Source: Rhodobacteraceae bacterium XHP0102 (lineage in GTDB: Bacteria; Pseudomonadota; Alphaproteobacteria; Rhodobacterales; Rhodobacteraceae). From it: a stretch of 64,000 nucleotides of DNA. The stretch spans positions 310,001 to 374,000 of the forward strand of contig JAOWLD010000002.1 of NCBI GenBank assembly GCA_025751475.1. Direction: 5' to 3'. The position numbers were made by a program, and so were the translations under genes. Position 1 is the stretch's first letter, and each line of letters begins with the position of its first letter. The notes beneath the pieces were generated by a model, which saw only the letters and a list, made by a program, of their open reading frames with translations, did not search any database and was not told the origin of the DNA. This document shows, piece by piece, positions 38,873 through 46,536 of the stretch.

Positions 38873-39985
38873 TTCTTCGCTACTACTGCGCTAGTTGCTT
38901 CTGCAGCAATGGCACAGGCAGACATTACACTTTCTGGTACTGCTGAAATGGGTATCGTTGGCGGTGAACAGTATGGCTTGTCATCAAGCGGCAACGTTGT
39001 AATTCCTGGCAATGATGATTTTCGTTTCCACCAGGGCTACACCATGAATTTCGGCATGACCAGCACCACTGACTCTGGCTTGGAGTTTGGTGCAAACTTC
39101 CGTTTGGACATGGATGGCAGCACTGAAGAAAATCAAGGCGTTTCACAGGATGCAGGTACAGTGTTCATCAGCGGCGCATTTGGTAAGTTGACCATGGGCG
39201 ACACTGACGGTGCAGCTGACTGGGCTCTGTCCGAAATGGCACTGGCTGGTGGCTCCATCAACGACGCTGAAACTGGTCACGCTGGCTACACTGGTAACAA
39301 CTTGTTTGATGGCGGAAACGATGACCAAGTTCTCCGTTACGAATACTCTATGGGCGATGTTGCATTTGCTATCTCCCATGAGCAAGCAGCGAATGGTCAA
39401 TCGACTCATCTCGACGACAACAACGGCATTGGCGTGAAGTACACAGTACCTATGGCTGGTGGTAGCTTGGCACTTGGTGCTGGTTATGCCACTGGCACTA
39501 TGTATTGGGACGAAGGTGGTACCGATACAGTGCTAGCAAGTGCATATACCGATTCACGTACTACATCTGGAACAGCTCCGGACACCTGGGCAACAGGTGA
39601 CGCCTTTGGCGTTTCTGCGGTTTACACCGCATCCAATGGATTCATTATTGGGGCGAACTATTCGCAAACTGATCTTGATGATTTGTACGAGGACGGTGCT
39701 TCCACAGCGTCTGCTGGTGAAAGTGCTGAAATCACTACAATGGGGTTAGGTGCTGCTTATACTACTGGCGCATGGACTTTTGCAGCCAACTATGGCACCC
39801 GCGAACTTCAAGTAACTGGCGCACCAACTGGCGATGCTGAAGGCTATGCACTGATCGTTAACTATGATCTTGGTGGTGGTGCAGTTGTACAGTTTGGCTA
39901 CGCGGATAGCGAAACCGAAGCACCATGGTCTGACACAAAAGTTGATTATGACAGCATGTCTTTGGGCATCGCAATGAGCTTCTAA
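38855..39985 (+). CDS. outer-membrane porin (alphaproteobacterial type) with altered 5' end
   Basis: A 376-residue beta-barrel porin of the Rhodobacter type: signal-peptide remnant FATTALVASAAMAQA, then the typical mature start DITLSGTAEMGI, Gly/Asp-rich strands, and a C-terminal Phe (LGIAMSF) for BAM recognition. Normal family starts (MKK...LFATTALVAS) are replaced here by TTG-encoded MFLDKCF; a stop precedes this TTG, no ribosome site is seen, and the nearby ATG (38869) is out of frame. The gene may thus be silent or expressed only after rearrangement. Base composition lies between host and element. Confidence 0.85.
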   Translation: MFLDKCFFATTALVASAAMAQADITLSGTAEMGIVGGEQYGLSSSGNVVIPGNDDFRFHQGYTMNFGMTSTTDSGLEFGANFRLDMDGSTEENQGVSQDAGTVFISGAFGKLTMGDTDGAADWALSEMALAGGSINDAETGHAGYTGNNLFDGGNDDQVLRYEYSMGDVAFAISHEQAANGQSTHLDDNNGIGVKYTVPMAGGSLALGAGYATGTMYWDEGGTDTVLASAYTDSRTTSGTAPDTWATGDAFGVSAVYTASNGFIIGANYSQTDLDDLYEDGASTASAGESAEITTMGLGAAYTTGAWTFAANYGTRELQVTGAPTGDAEGYALIVNYDLGGGAVVQFGYADSETEAPWSDTKVDYDSMSLGIAMSF

Positions 39986-40005
39986 GCTCTTTGTAACCTC
40001 CCATG

Positions 40006-40037
40006 AAATGGCGGGCAGTAATCTGCTCGCCATTTTT
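40006..40037 (+). terminator. intrinsic terminator after the porin
   Basis: AAATGGCGGGCAG (40006-40018) pairs with CTGCTCGCCATTT (40023-40035) with one G-T pair and loop TAAT, followed by a T run. Confidence 0.8.
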
Positions 40038-40063
40038 ATTTTAGGTATTATTAGGGCTCAGAA

Positions 40064-41401
40064 ATGTCTGCGTCACTGTTCAATAAAGCAGAAGCTTTCT
40101 TTTCTTCATGCAAACGCCCGCAAGCAATAACGGCTTATCGCAAGGTTTGCGAAGCTGATAGCACTTCCCAAAAACTACTATTAACGTCACTACGTCGTCT
40201 TCTTACACTTGATGATTTAACTTATGTGCGTGAATTTTTAGATCGCCATCATAGCGCATATCTAAATAAGGTAGAGGTGGCAGCAGAGTTTGCGCATCTT
40301 TACCAACTTTTGGGTAGATTTAGAGTCGCTAACGATATTTTAGAAGAACTTCTTTCATATCACCCAGATGATGCGCAACTGTATCGCTTATATTTTTCAA
40401 GTTTTCAGATCAAAAGTGCACAGGATGAGCACTTACAAAGATCACAAAATCTTTGGCATGCGCTGAATGATGCTGATGAAAACAAAGTTCAGCTTGGCTT
40501 TGCTATTGGAAATTCGTTTTTTAGCTTAGAAATGTATGATGAAGCATTTCACTTTATTGATAGAGCAAATGAACTACAAAGCCGCAAATTCACTTATGAT
40601 GGCAAACTGCGCAGTGAGCAGCTCAAACAACTAGTAGCCTTACAAGATACACTTAGTGACTTAGAAATTTCTGTTAAGAGCTCTAAACTAAGCCCATTAT
40701 TTGTGAGTGGCGTTCCTCGTTCTGGAACAACTTTATTGGATAGACTTCTAACACAAAAATTTAATGTTAAATCTGGCAGAGAGTTTTCATACAGTTTTGA
40801 TTTGATCTACAAAGATATAATTACACAACGGCGTAATTTGACTAGTTCTGTGGCTATGCAAAAGGCTATTCGCAAACTATCCTCTACCTACCTCCAGCTT
40901 ATACGTAGAGATACTGGACAAGATGAGGGTTATGTAACTGATAAGAATATGCAAGCATATCTGTCGACTGGATATTTGCTTAAGGCGTTTCCTTCTTCAC
41001 ATGTCGTATTTGTAGATAGGGATCCAGCTGAAACGGCATTGAGTGTATATCGCAATGGTTTCATGACTGGTACCCACGTTTATTCTAACAAATGGAAAGA
41101 TATAGCTGCACAGATAAAGTTACATCAAAGTGCAGTATCACACTGGTGTGAACGGTATCCTGAGCGTGTAAGATGCGTGAAATATAATGACATAGTGGAG
41201 CGAACTAACGAGGTAGTTCGTAACATAGCGCAAAGCTGTAGCTTAAAAGAAAATCTTTATAGTCAGACGCGAATTGATGACTTGGTGACCACAATTAGCT
41301 TCCAACAAAGTCGTGCAACAGTTCATAAGAAAAGTTTAAATTTATGGAAAAAGTGTTCTGATCATATGCAAGAATTTTTTGATTGTTATGGTTTCAAATA
41401 G
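40064..41401 (+). CDS. TPR-repeat sulfotransferase
   Basis: A 445-residue protein. The N-terminal 190 residues are helical TPR-like repeats; the C-terminal half is a PAPS-dependent sulfotransferase with the 5'-phosphosulfate loop SGVPRSGTTLLDRLL (215-229) and a 3'-phosphate region VFVDRDPAETALSVYRNGF. It would transfer sulfate to a glycan, lipid or protein acceptor that cannot be named. It is AT-rich like the element and follows the porin terminator, so it is a separate cargo gene. Confidence 0.85.
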   Translation: MSASLFNKAEAFFSSCKRPQAITAYRKVCEADSTSQKLLLTSLRRLLTLDDLTYVREFLDRHHSAYLNKVEVAAEFAHLYQLLGRFRVANDILEELLSYHPDDAQLYRLYFSSFQIKSAQDEHLQRSQNLWHALNDADENKVQLGFAIGNSFFSLEMYDEAFHFIDRANELQSRKFTYDGKLRSEQLKQLVALQDTLSDLEISVKSSKLSPLFVSGVPRSGTTLLDRLLTQKFNVKSGREFSYSFDLIYKDIITQRRNLTSSVAMQKAIRKLSSTYLQLIRRDTGQDEGYVTDKNMQAYLSTGYLLKAFPSSHVVFVDRDPAETALSVYRNGFMTGTHVYSNKWKDIAAQIKLHQSAVSHWCERYPERVRCVKYNDIVERTNEVVRNIAQSCSLKENLYSQTRIDDLVTTISFQQSRATVHKKSLNLWKKCSDHMQEFFDCYGFK

Positions 41402-41451
41402 TTATTAATCTAATGTTCAGAACTTCCAGAACAAGTTCCGTACGAGTGGTG

Positions 41452-41485
41452 TAGAGAGCAAGCTTCGGTTTGCTCTCTATTTCTT
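41452..41485. terminator. bidirectional terminator between sulfotransferase and unknown gene
   Basis: TAGAGAGCAA (41452-41461) pairs with TTGCTCTCTA (41470-41479), loop GCTTCGGT, followed by TTTCTTT. It lies between two convergent genes. Confidence 0.75.
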
Positions 41486-42306
41486 TACCGCCTTACTCTA
41501 AACGGAAAATTCCCCTGCCCTACACCTTCAATGTATTGCTCTGAGATACGTAAGTGACGTCTAACAAGGTTAGATTTTCGCTGTCTGACGATTTTAAGAA
41601 TATCGTTATAGGGTAGGTCTAGCTTCTTTAGTGCAGCTACAGTTTCACCCTCCACTGTTTCACTCACATACAAGCCAGCCTCACGCTCTACCATGTCGTA
41701 AAGCTCGTACAGCTTTGCTTTAGGGTGAGTAATACGTGCATCGTACACAACAAGATGCTGATGTAGGCTTGTTAGAACTGGCTTAGCAGCAACTGGATAA
41801 CGTGCACGACTGATGCGCTTTGCAACTTTAGCACGTGCCTCATGTTCTTTAAGCGCCTTGCGAAATCGCGCTACGAGATATGAAGTGCGCACTTCTAAAG
41901 GTATTTCCATTAACAGTGTGTCTTTAGAAAGAGTGTGTTCAACCACACTGTTTTCGTCAAAAACCCCTATTTGACGTGCTGTTGGCTCACAGAACAACTC
42001 ACTGTGCCCCTCCTTACTCCACCACCTCCAAAAGTCGTCATGTGAATGGATATTGCCAAAGTCAGCGTAGAGTTTGGCATAGCGCCCCTTTCCACCTTTT
42101 AAGCAGCACTGACGATAGCCTTCATGTCTGCGCAGATACTGCCACCAATAGTAATATACAGAACACTGCCAAGTTGGTGCGTCTTTATATGGTGGATTTG
42201 GTGGTTTGCGCTTGCTGACACGTGTGCCTTTGAGTGGTGGCGCATATATGAAAAATCGCCTTCCAACCTTGTAGCGATGTGTGTCTTCAGCTTCCTTACT
42301 CTTCAT
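41485..42306 (-). CDS. unrecognised Trp/Tyr/Cys-rich protein
   Basis: A 273-residue protein, not assigned to a named family. The central block WQCSVYYYWWQYLRRHEGY, KGGKGRYAKLYADFGNIH and DDFWRWWSKEGHSELF is aromatic-rich and looks conserved; I recall similar hypothetical proteins in plasmids and islands of proteobacteria. The C-terminal half is basic (KVAKRISRARYPVAAK, IVRQRKSNLVRRHLR), so nucleic-acid binding is possible. No membrane segments. It is divergent from the 247-residue gene. Confidence 0.6.
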   Translation of the reverse strand: MKSKEAEDTHRYKVGRRFFIYAPPLKGTRVSKRKPPNPPYKDAPTWQCSVYYYWWQYLRRHEGYRQCCLKGGKGRYAKLYADFGNIHSHDDFWRWWSKEGHSELFCEPTARQIGVFDENSVVEHTLSKDTLLMEIPLEVRTSYLVARFRKALKEHEARAKVAKRISRARYPVAAKPVLTSLHQHLVVYDARITHPKAKLYELYDMVEREAGLYVSETVEGETVAALKKLDLPYNDILKIVRQRKSNLVRRHLRISEQYIEGVGQGNFPFRVRR

Positions 42307-42423
42307 TTATACACCACAATCATTGACCAATAACGATAAAGAATTCGGTGTAATTTAACATGCTATATTGGTGTTGTCAGCAAGAGTTGGCACTTATTTT
42401 TTTAGCAAAGGAAGACACTAACA

Positions 42424-43167
42424 ATGACTAAGGCAAGCAAAACAACTGCAAATGTACTCACAGCACAGCAGCACTATGAGACAATGTGCAAAGTGGCGAA
42501 GAAGGCAAAGACTTGGAATGACAGCACGTATAAGAAGGCGAATGATGAACTCTACGCACTTCTGTCAGAGTGCTACAGCGTCACTGCAGATATTCGCAAA
42601 CAGAGTACAGCTGTTGTAAAAGAACTAAACACGCTGCTGCGTGATAAGGGTTTGACGTTTAACGATGGTACACGTTTGGAGACAAAGGTTGTACGTGTCG
42701 TATTTGGCGATATTGGCAAACGTGCGCATATCTATGCACGTGTACTCGTCAATGCACGTGAACAAAATGTCACTGCAACTAAGCTAGCAGAATGGTTGAC
42801 TGAACAAGGTGGTGTTGAAAGCGTACGTCGTCAGCATAAAGGATTGTCACCTTCGCAAGTAAAGCAGCAGCGCATAACAGCAGCAGAGAAAGCGTTGAAG
42901 AGTGTTAAGTCAAAAAACCTCACTTCAGCACCAAAGATTGATGGTAGCGATTATGCGCTTGCTGTCGTTCAGCATCGTAAAGATGGAAAAAAGGTAATTG
43001 TATCGTTCTGCGACAATCTACCTTTGATTAAGCAAGTACTCGCAAAGATGTCTGACGAAGCGCAGAAAGAAGCTGACACTAAGCATCGTTCAGAAGTTGA
43101 AGCGACAAATCGTCAGCTTATGAAAAAGCTAAAGCAGCAAACACAAACAACTGAACTCGCTGCGTAA
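42424..43167 (+). CDS. unrecognised basic protein of the element core
   Basis: A 247-residue soluble protein, not recognised. The N-terminal half is helical (YKKANDELYALLSECYSV, VVKELNTLLRDKGL), the middle reads DIGKRAHIYARVLVNAREQNVTATKLAEWLTEQGG, and the C-terminus is a charged coiled coil. The middle block recalls uncharacterised plasmid/island proteins that I think co-occur with the aromatic-rich protein next door. AAAGGAAG precedes the ATG. The AAA+ gene follows after 63 bases in the same direction. Confidence 0.6.
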   Translation: MTKASKTTANVLTAQQHYETMCKVAKKAKTWNDSTYKKANDELYALLSECYSVTADIRKQSTAVVKELNTLLRDKGLTFNDGTRLETKVVRVVFGDIGKRAHIYARVLVNAREQNVTATKLAEWLTEQGGVESVRRQHKGLSPSQVKQQRITAAEKALKSVKSKNLTSAPKIDGSDYALAVVQHRKDGKKVIVSFCDNLPLIKQVLAKMSDEAQKEADTKHRSEVEATNRQLMKKLKQQTQTTELAA

Positions 43168-43230
43168 TGTGTAGTGGTGCAGCGTAACAGCTGCACCATA
43201 CATCCCTCTTAAAATTTGAAAGGAATAAAC

Positions 43231-43932
43231 ATGGTTAATCACTGTGGTGCTTTTGGTGTGAGCATTTGGCAAAAGCACGAACCAAAAACATTTGCAGATA
43301 TAGCGTTTGCAGATGACTATACACGTGAGGATTTGCACGACTACGTGCTGTATCCAAAACTCACTGGCAACATCATCTTAGAAGGTGGTTATGGCAGTGG
43401 TAAAACGACAATAGCGAAAATCATCGCAACTGAAAGGCTGAATGACAGTATATACGTCTACGAAATTAATGGCGAAACTTGGAATTCAGAAACACTGAAG
43501 ACAATAGAAAACACAGTTTCTATCGCACGTACCAACGATGAAGTGGCAGTCGTTATCATCAACGAAGTAGATAGACTGAAGGAGAAGCAGTACGAGTTAC
43601 GTGCCTTCTTAGAACAGTATATTGGTAAGCTATTGGTGATTATGACAACAAACTACTTAGGCAATATTGATGGCAGTATCGTAGACAGAAGCGATGTCTT
43701 TTATGTACGTGGCTTTACGCCAACAAAAGCAGTTACACTCGTACAGCCTCTTTTGCGCTTGTATAACATCAATGTTGCTGAAGACGACTTAGAACACTTG
43801 TTTACTCGTCGTCTAGTTGCTGATGAAGAAGAGTTAAGTCTGAGGCAGATTGGCAGAGTGGTAGATAAACTTGTACTACCAAATCAAGTTCCTCCAACAA
43901 AGCCAACGAAGCCAAACTTACGAGCTGTTTGA
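43231..43932 (+). CDS. AAA+ ATPase, clamp-loader-like
   Basis: A 233-residue AAA+ protein. It starts with EPKTFADIAFADDYTREDL like clamp-loader and Rad24/RFC openings; Walker A is GGYGSGKTT (52-60), Walker B VVIINEVDRL (107-116; Asn111 replaces the usual first Asp), sensor 1 LLVIMTTN, and an Arg-containing DRSDVF. The layout resembles the phage T4 gp44 clamp-loader core but lacks a collar domain. It could load or remodel a replication protein of the element. ATG 43231 has AAAGGAA upstream. Confidence 0.75.
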   Translation: MVNHCGAFGVSIWQKHEPKTFADIAFADDYTREDLHDYVLYPKLTGNIILEGGYGSGKTTIAKIIATERLNDSIYVYEINGETWNSETLKTIENTVSIARTNDEVAVVIINEVDRLKEKQYELRAFLEQYIGKLLVIMTTNYLGNIDGSIVDRSDVFYVRGFTPTKAVTLVQPLLRLYNINVAEDDLEHLFTRRLVADEEELSLRQIGRVVDKLVLPNQVPPTKPTKPNLRAV

Positions 43933-43957
43933 GTTAATCAGCATATGAGTAACAAAG

Positions 43958-43987
43958 GCGTCAGTAGAAATACTGGCGCTTTTTTTT
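43958..43987 (+). terminator. intrinsic terminator after the AAA+ gene
   Basis: GCGTCAGTA (43958-43966), loop GAAA, TACTGGCGC (43971-43979), then eight T. A textbook terminator 25 bases after the stop. Confidence 0.9.
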
Positions 43988-44029
43988 GTTCGCGCTATAG
44001 TCTTGCGTATCTAACTTAGGGAGCTAGAT

Positions 44030-44221
44030 ATGAGCGCATTAGAACAGTTGCTAAAGCAACAAGAAGAACTCGCAAAACAAATCGAAGATGCAAAGAAAGC
44101 ACAGAAGTCTGAGGACTTGAAAACTGTTAAGCGTCTTTGCAAAGCACATGGCTTCACAGCCAACATGCTGAAAGGCTCACTTGCTGAAGGCAGAAAGCGT
44201 AGCACTAAAGCCAAAAAGTAA
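44030..44221 (+). CDS. short H-NS-like coiled-coil protein
   Basis: A 63-residue protein: coiled coil LEQLLKQQEELAKQIEDAKKAQ, then LKTVKRLCKAHGFTANML and a basic tail. This resembles the oligomerisation part of H-NS-type proteins, but the C-terminal DNA-binding motif (WSGRGRxPxW-like) is absent. Such shortened forms can antagonise full-length H-NS in other systems. A GGGAG site precedes the ATG, and a strong terminator lies upstream, so it has its own promoter. Confidence 0.55.
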   Translation: MSALEQLLKQQEELAKQIEDAKKAQKSEDLKTVKRLCKAHGFTANMLKGSLAEGRKRSTKAKK

Positions 44222-44296
44222 CCAAAGTCACTGATTTTGGATGACAGTCTTCAAGTCTGAAAACACACTATGTGTGAGTAAGACTTGGAGGCAGTT

Positions 44297-44716
44297 ATGA
44301 CACTATTAAACAAACTGACGCTGACAGAATACAAAAGTCAGATTGCACAAAGCCCCCTTACAAAGCGTCGTCTAAAGCTCGCTGCAAAACTTGATGAGCA
44401 GATACAGCTGTTTCTTAATCCACAGTATCAGCCAACAAAGACAGCTTGGAGCAAAGACAGCGAAGGCAATCAGTATCTTAAAGAACAGCCAAAGCGCATT
44501 AAGCGTTGGTGGTATGAGCAGTTGGATGGCACTGTGATACTCACAGTGCGCTATGGTTCTAAGGCATTAGAATTGGCGAAGGGTAAGAACGCTATAGTGT
44601 TGAAGCGTAAAGAGGATGTTGAAACTACTCTTTTGTCGCTGAAGCAGTCTGTTTTGAATGGTGAGTTAGACGAATTATTGGCGACGCAAATTGGTTTTCA
44701 AAGTCGTACAAAATGA
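44297..44716 (+). CDS. DUF6641-like protein
   Basis: A 139-residue protein: KRRLKLAAKLDEQIQLF, then PKRIKRWWYEQLDGTVILTVRYGSKALELAKGKNAI. This order matches DUF6641, small plasmid/island proteins of unknown role (family from memory). GGAGG before ATG 44297 decides against the TTG four codons upstream. It is the last gene before attR. Confidence 0.65.
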   Translation: MTLLNKLTLTEYKSQIAQSPLTKRRLKLAAKLDEQIQLFLNPQYQPTKTAWSKDSEGNQYLKEQPKRIKRWWYEQLDGTVILTVRYGSKALELAKGKNAIVLKRKEDVETTLLSLKQSVLNGELDELLATQIGFQSRTK

Positions 44717-44750
44717 CAATAAAAAAATTGTTATTAATCAATTACTTACA

Positions 44751-44770
44751 TGTTAGTCATTTGTTAGTCG
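44751..44770. promoter_or_regulatory. putative integrase arm-type sites, right end
   Basis: TGTTAGTCA (44751-44759) and TGTTAGTCG (44762-44770), direct repeats 11 bp apart, 59 bp inside attR. They have the same spacing and a shared TGTTAG core with the sites at the left end. Confidence 0.55.
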
Positions 44771-44828
44771 TAGAGTATTTAGATCATTAACATATTGTTT
44801 TACAAAGATTATTTAGAAACCTATTAAC

Positions 44829-44858
44829 TTCAAGCATTGTCACGGGCGGCTGGTGTGA
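44829..44858 (+). repeat. attR: core plus displaced original secA 3' end
   Basis: The core TTCAAGCATTGTCA (44829-44842) is followed by the remains of the pre-integration secA end, reading in the old frame F-K-H-C-H-G-R-L-V-stop (CAC GGG CGG CTG GTG TGA for its last six codons). Its TGA (44856-44858) abuts the radC stop complement (44859-44861), forming TGATCA. GC-rich third positions match the host. Confidence 0.85.
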
Positions 44859-45554
44859 TCAGATCAGCCCCTCTGCGCGAAAGCTAAATTCGGCATTTGG
44901 GGTGATGATCAGATGATCGTGCAAGGTGAGGCCCATGACAATGGTGGCTTGCTGCAATTGTTTGGTCAGGGCCACATCACCTGTGCTGGGTTTCGGGTCG
45001 CCTGAGGGGTGATTATGAACCACGATCAGGGCGCAGGCGTTTAACTCAAGCGCACGTTTGATCACCTCGCGCGGATAAAAGGGCGCGTGATCCACTGTGC
45101 CGCGGCTGTGCCGCTCATCGGCAATGAGGTGATTCTTGCGGTTCAAAAAGAAAACGCGCACCTCTTCGACATCGCAATGGGCCATGGTGGCACGGCAATA
45201 GGCCATGACCTGATGCCACGAGCTGAGGATGGCACGCTCATCGAGACGTTTGCGGGCCACATCCACCGCGATCTCTTGGGCAAGGCGCAAATATGCGATC
45301 AAGGCCTCTGTCATATGCGGGACGGATTGCAATCGCGCATCACTGGCTGACAAAACCCGTGCAACGCTGCCATGCTGCGCCAAAAGCCGCGTTGCCATGC
45401 GGGCCGAGGGCGCATCGGGGGCGCCTGCCGCCAAGAGCCGCGTTAACAAATCTTTCTGTTGCGCAGCATCGCTAGCTTTGCGCGATCTTCGCACAACGGC
45501 TGGACGATCAGGGATCAGGGTCAACTCATGCTTTGTCATGAGCGCACCATCCAT
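44859..45554 (-). CDS. radC: RadC-family JAB/MPN protein
   Basis: A 231-residue protein with an N-terminal helix-hairpin-helix-like part and a C-terminal JAMM metalloprotease-like domain (LIVVHNHPSGDPKPSTGD). Despite the name, a role in DNA repair is doubtful; function unknown. Before the element arrived it was the convergent neighbour of secA, with stops touching. Confidence 0.88.
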   Translation of the reverse strand: MDGALMTKHELTLIPDRPAVVRRSRKASDAAQQKDLLTRLLAAGAPDAPSARMATRLLAQHGSVARVLSASDARLQSVPHMTEALIAYLRLAQEIAVDVARKRLDERAILSSWHQVMAYCRATMAHCDVEEVRVFFLNRKNHLIADERHSRGTVDHAPFYPREVIKRALELNACALIVVHNHPSGDPKPSTGDVALTKQLQQATIVMGLTLHDHLIITPNAEFSFRAEGLI

Positions 45555-45582
45555 CAGAATGGTTAATCAGCGATTAAGCAGA

Positions 45583-46371
45583 TCACCCCCAAGTGGGGTG
45601 GAATTTTCCACTGGGCGAGAGGGTGAAAATTTCAAACCCGTCCGCGGTGACGCCAATCGAATGTTCAAACTGCGCTGACAGGGATTTATCCCGCGTGACC
45701 GCGGTCCATTCATCCGCCAGCACTTTGGTCTCGGGGCGGCCAAGGTTCACCATTGGCTCGATGGTGAAGAACATCCCCTCTTCCAAAACGGGGCCCGTGC
45801 CCGCGCGGCCATAATGCAGCACATTTGGTGGGGCATGGAAAACTTGCCCAAGGCCATGACCACAAAAATCACGCACCACACTCATGCGATTGGCTTCGAC
45901 ATAGGTTTGGATCGCATGGCCAATATCGCCAAATGTGGCGCCTGGGCGCACCACCTCGATGCCCTTGAACAGCGCGTCATGGGTGACTTGGATCAGCCGC
46001 TCCGCCTTGCGGTTCAGGCTGCCTGCGACATACATTCGGCTTGTGTCGCCAAACCAGCCATCCACAATGACGGTCACATCAATGTTCAGAATATCGCCGT
46101 CTTTGAGCGTTTTATTGCTTGGAATGCCGTGACAGACCACATGGTTTACCGAGATGCAGCTTGCGTGTTTGTAGCCGCGATAGCCAATGGTGGCCGATTT
46201 TGCGTCAGCGGCGTTGACCATATCCTCGATGGCTTGGTCAATCGCTTCGGTGGTCATGCCTGGCGCGACCATGGGCGCGATGTCATCGAGAATGCGCGCG
46301 GCCAATGCGCCTGCGCGATGCATCCCCGCAAACCCCGCTTCATCGTGGATGCGGATCCCGTCTTTCGTCAC
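45583..46371 (-). CDS. map: type I methionine aminopeptidase
   Basis: Removes the initiator Met from new proteins. Metal ligands are visible: two Asp in NIDVTVIVDGWFGDTSR, His in DFCGHGLGQVFH, Glu in FTIEPMV and Glu in AQFEHSIGVT. GTG 46371 with AAAGG upstream gives 262 residues, close to E. coli MAP (264). The frame is open 27 more codons upstream to TTG 46452, but that extension has no family likeness. Confidence 0.92.
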   Translation of the reverse strand: MTKDGIRIHDEAGFAGMHRAGALAARILDDIAPMVAPGMTTEAIDQAIEDMVNAADAKSATIGYRGYKHASCISVNHVVCHGIPSNKTLKDGDILNIDVTVIVDGWFGDTSRMYVAGSLNRKAERLIQVTHDALFKGIEVVRPGATFGDIGHAIQTYVEANRMSVVRDFCGHGLGQVFHAPPNVLHYGRAGTGPVLEEGMFFTIEPMVNLGRPETKVLADEWTAVTRDKSLSAQFEHSIGVTADGFEIFTLSPSGKFHPTWG

Positions 46372-46536
46372 ATGGCCTTTGAAATCTTGCAAAATCACTG
46401 CTCCCGTTGTCTGGTCTTTATCTACGGCCTTTCGCGCCAAAATTCCAGCCAAGCCTCCAGACGGATCCTGCGTTGCGGCGTGACCGCGCTTGGCCTATAC
46501 CGCAGCGAGGGTGCATGACAAGTGGGGGCCGTTGAA

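Larger units (their letters stand above)
34204..44842. mobile_element. integrated genomic element inserted at the 3' end of secA
   Basis: Bounded by 14-bp direct repeats 10,625 bp apart (34204-34217 and 44829-44842). The content is clearly AT-richer than both flanks and uses different codons. It holds about 13 genes: three tyrosine recombinases, a HUH Rep-like protein, DUF6626 and DUF6641 proteins, a AAA+ ATPase, an H-NS-like peptide, unknown proteins, a porin and a sulfotransferase. No structural phage, packaging or transfer genes are seen, so a satellite, integrated small replicon or cargo island fits best. Removing it joins the secA stop directly to the radC stop. Confidence 0.88.

Noticed and set aside
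38855-39985. The porin as an ordinary host gene outside the element
   Set aside because: It lies well inside the two att repeats and is flanked by AT-rich element genes; only its composition is closer to the host.
34204-44842. The element as a complete prophage
   Set aside because: No terminase, portal, capsid, tail or lysis genes are seen among its roughly 13 genes, and 10.6 kb is too short for a tailed phage.
34233-44858. CRISPR array or insertion sequence within the element
   Set aside because: No regularly spaced repeats and no DDE transposase; recombination genes are all of the tyrosine type.
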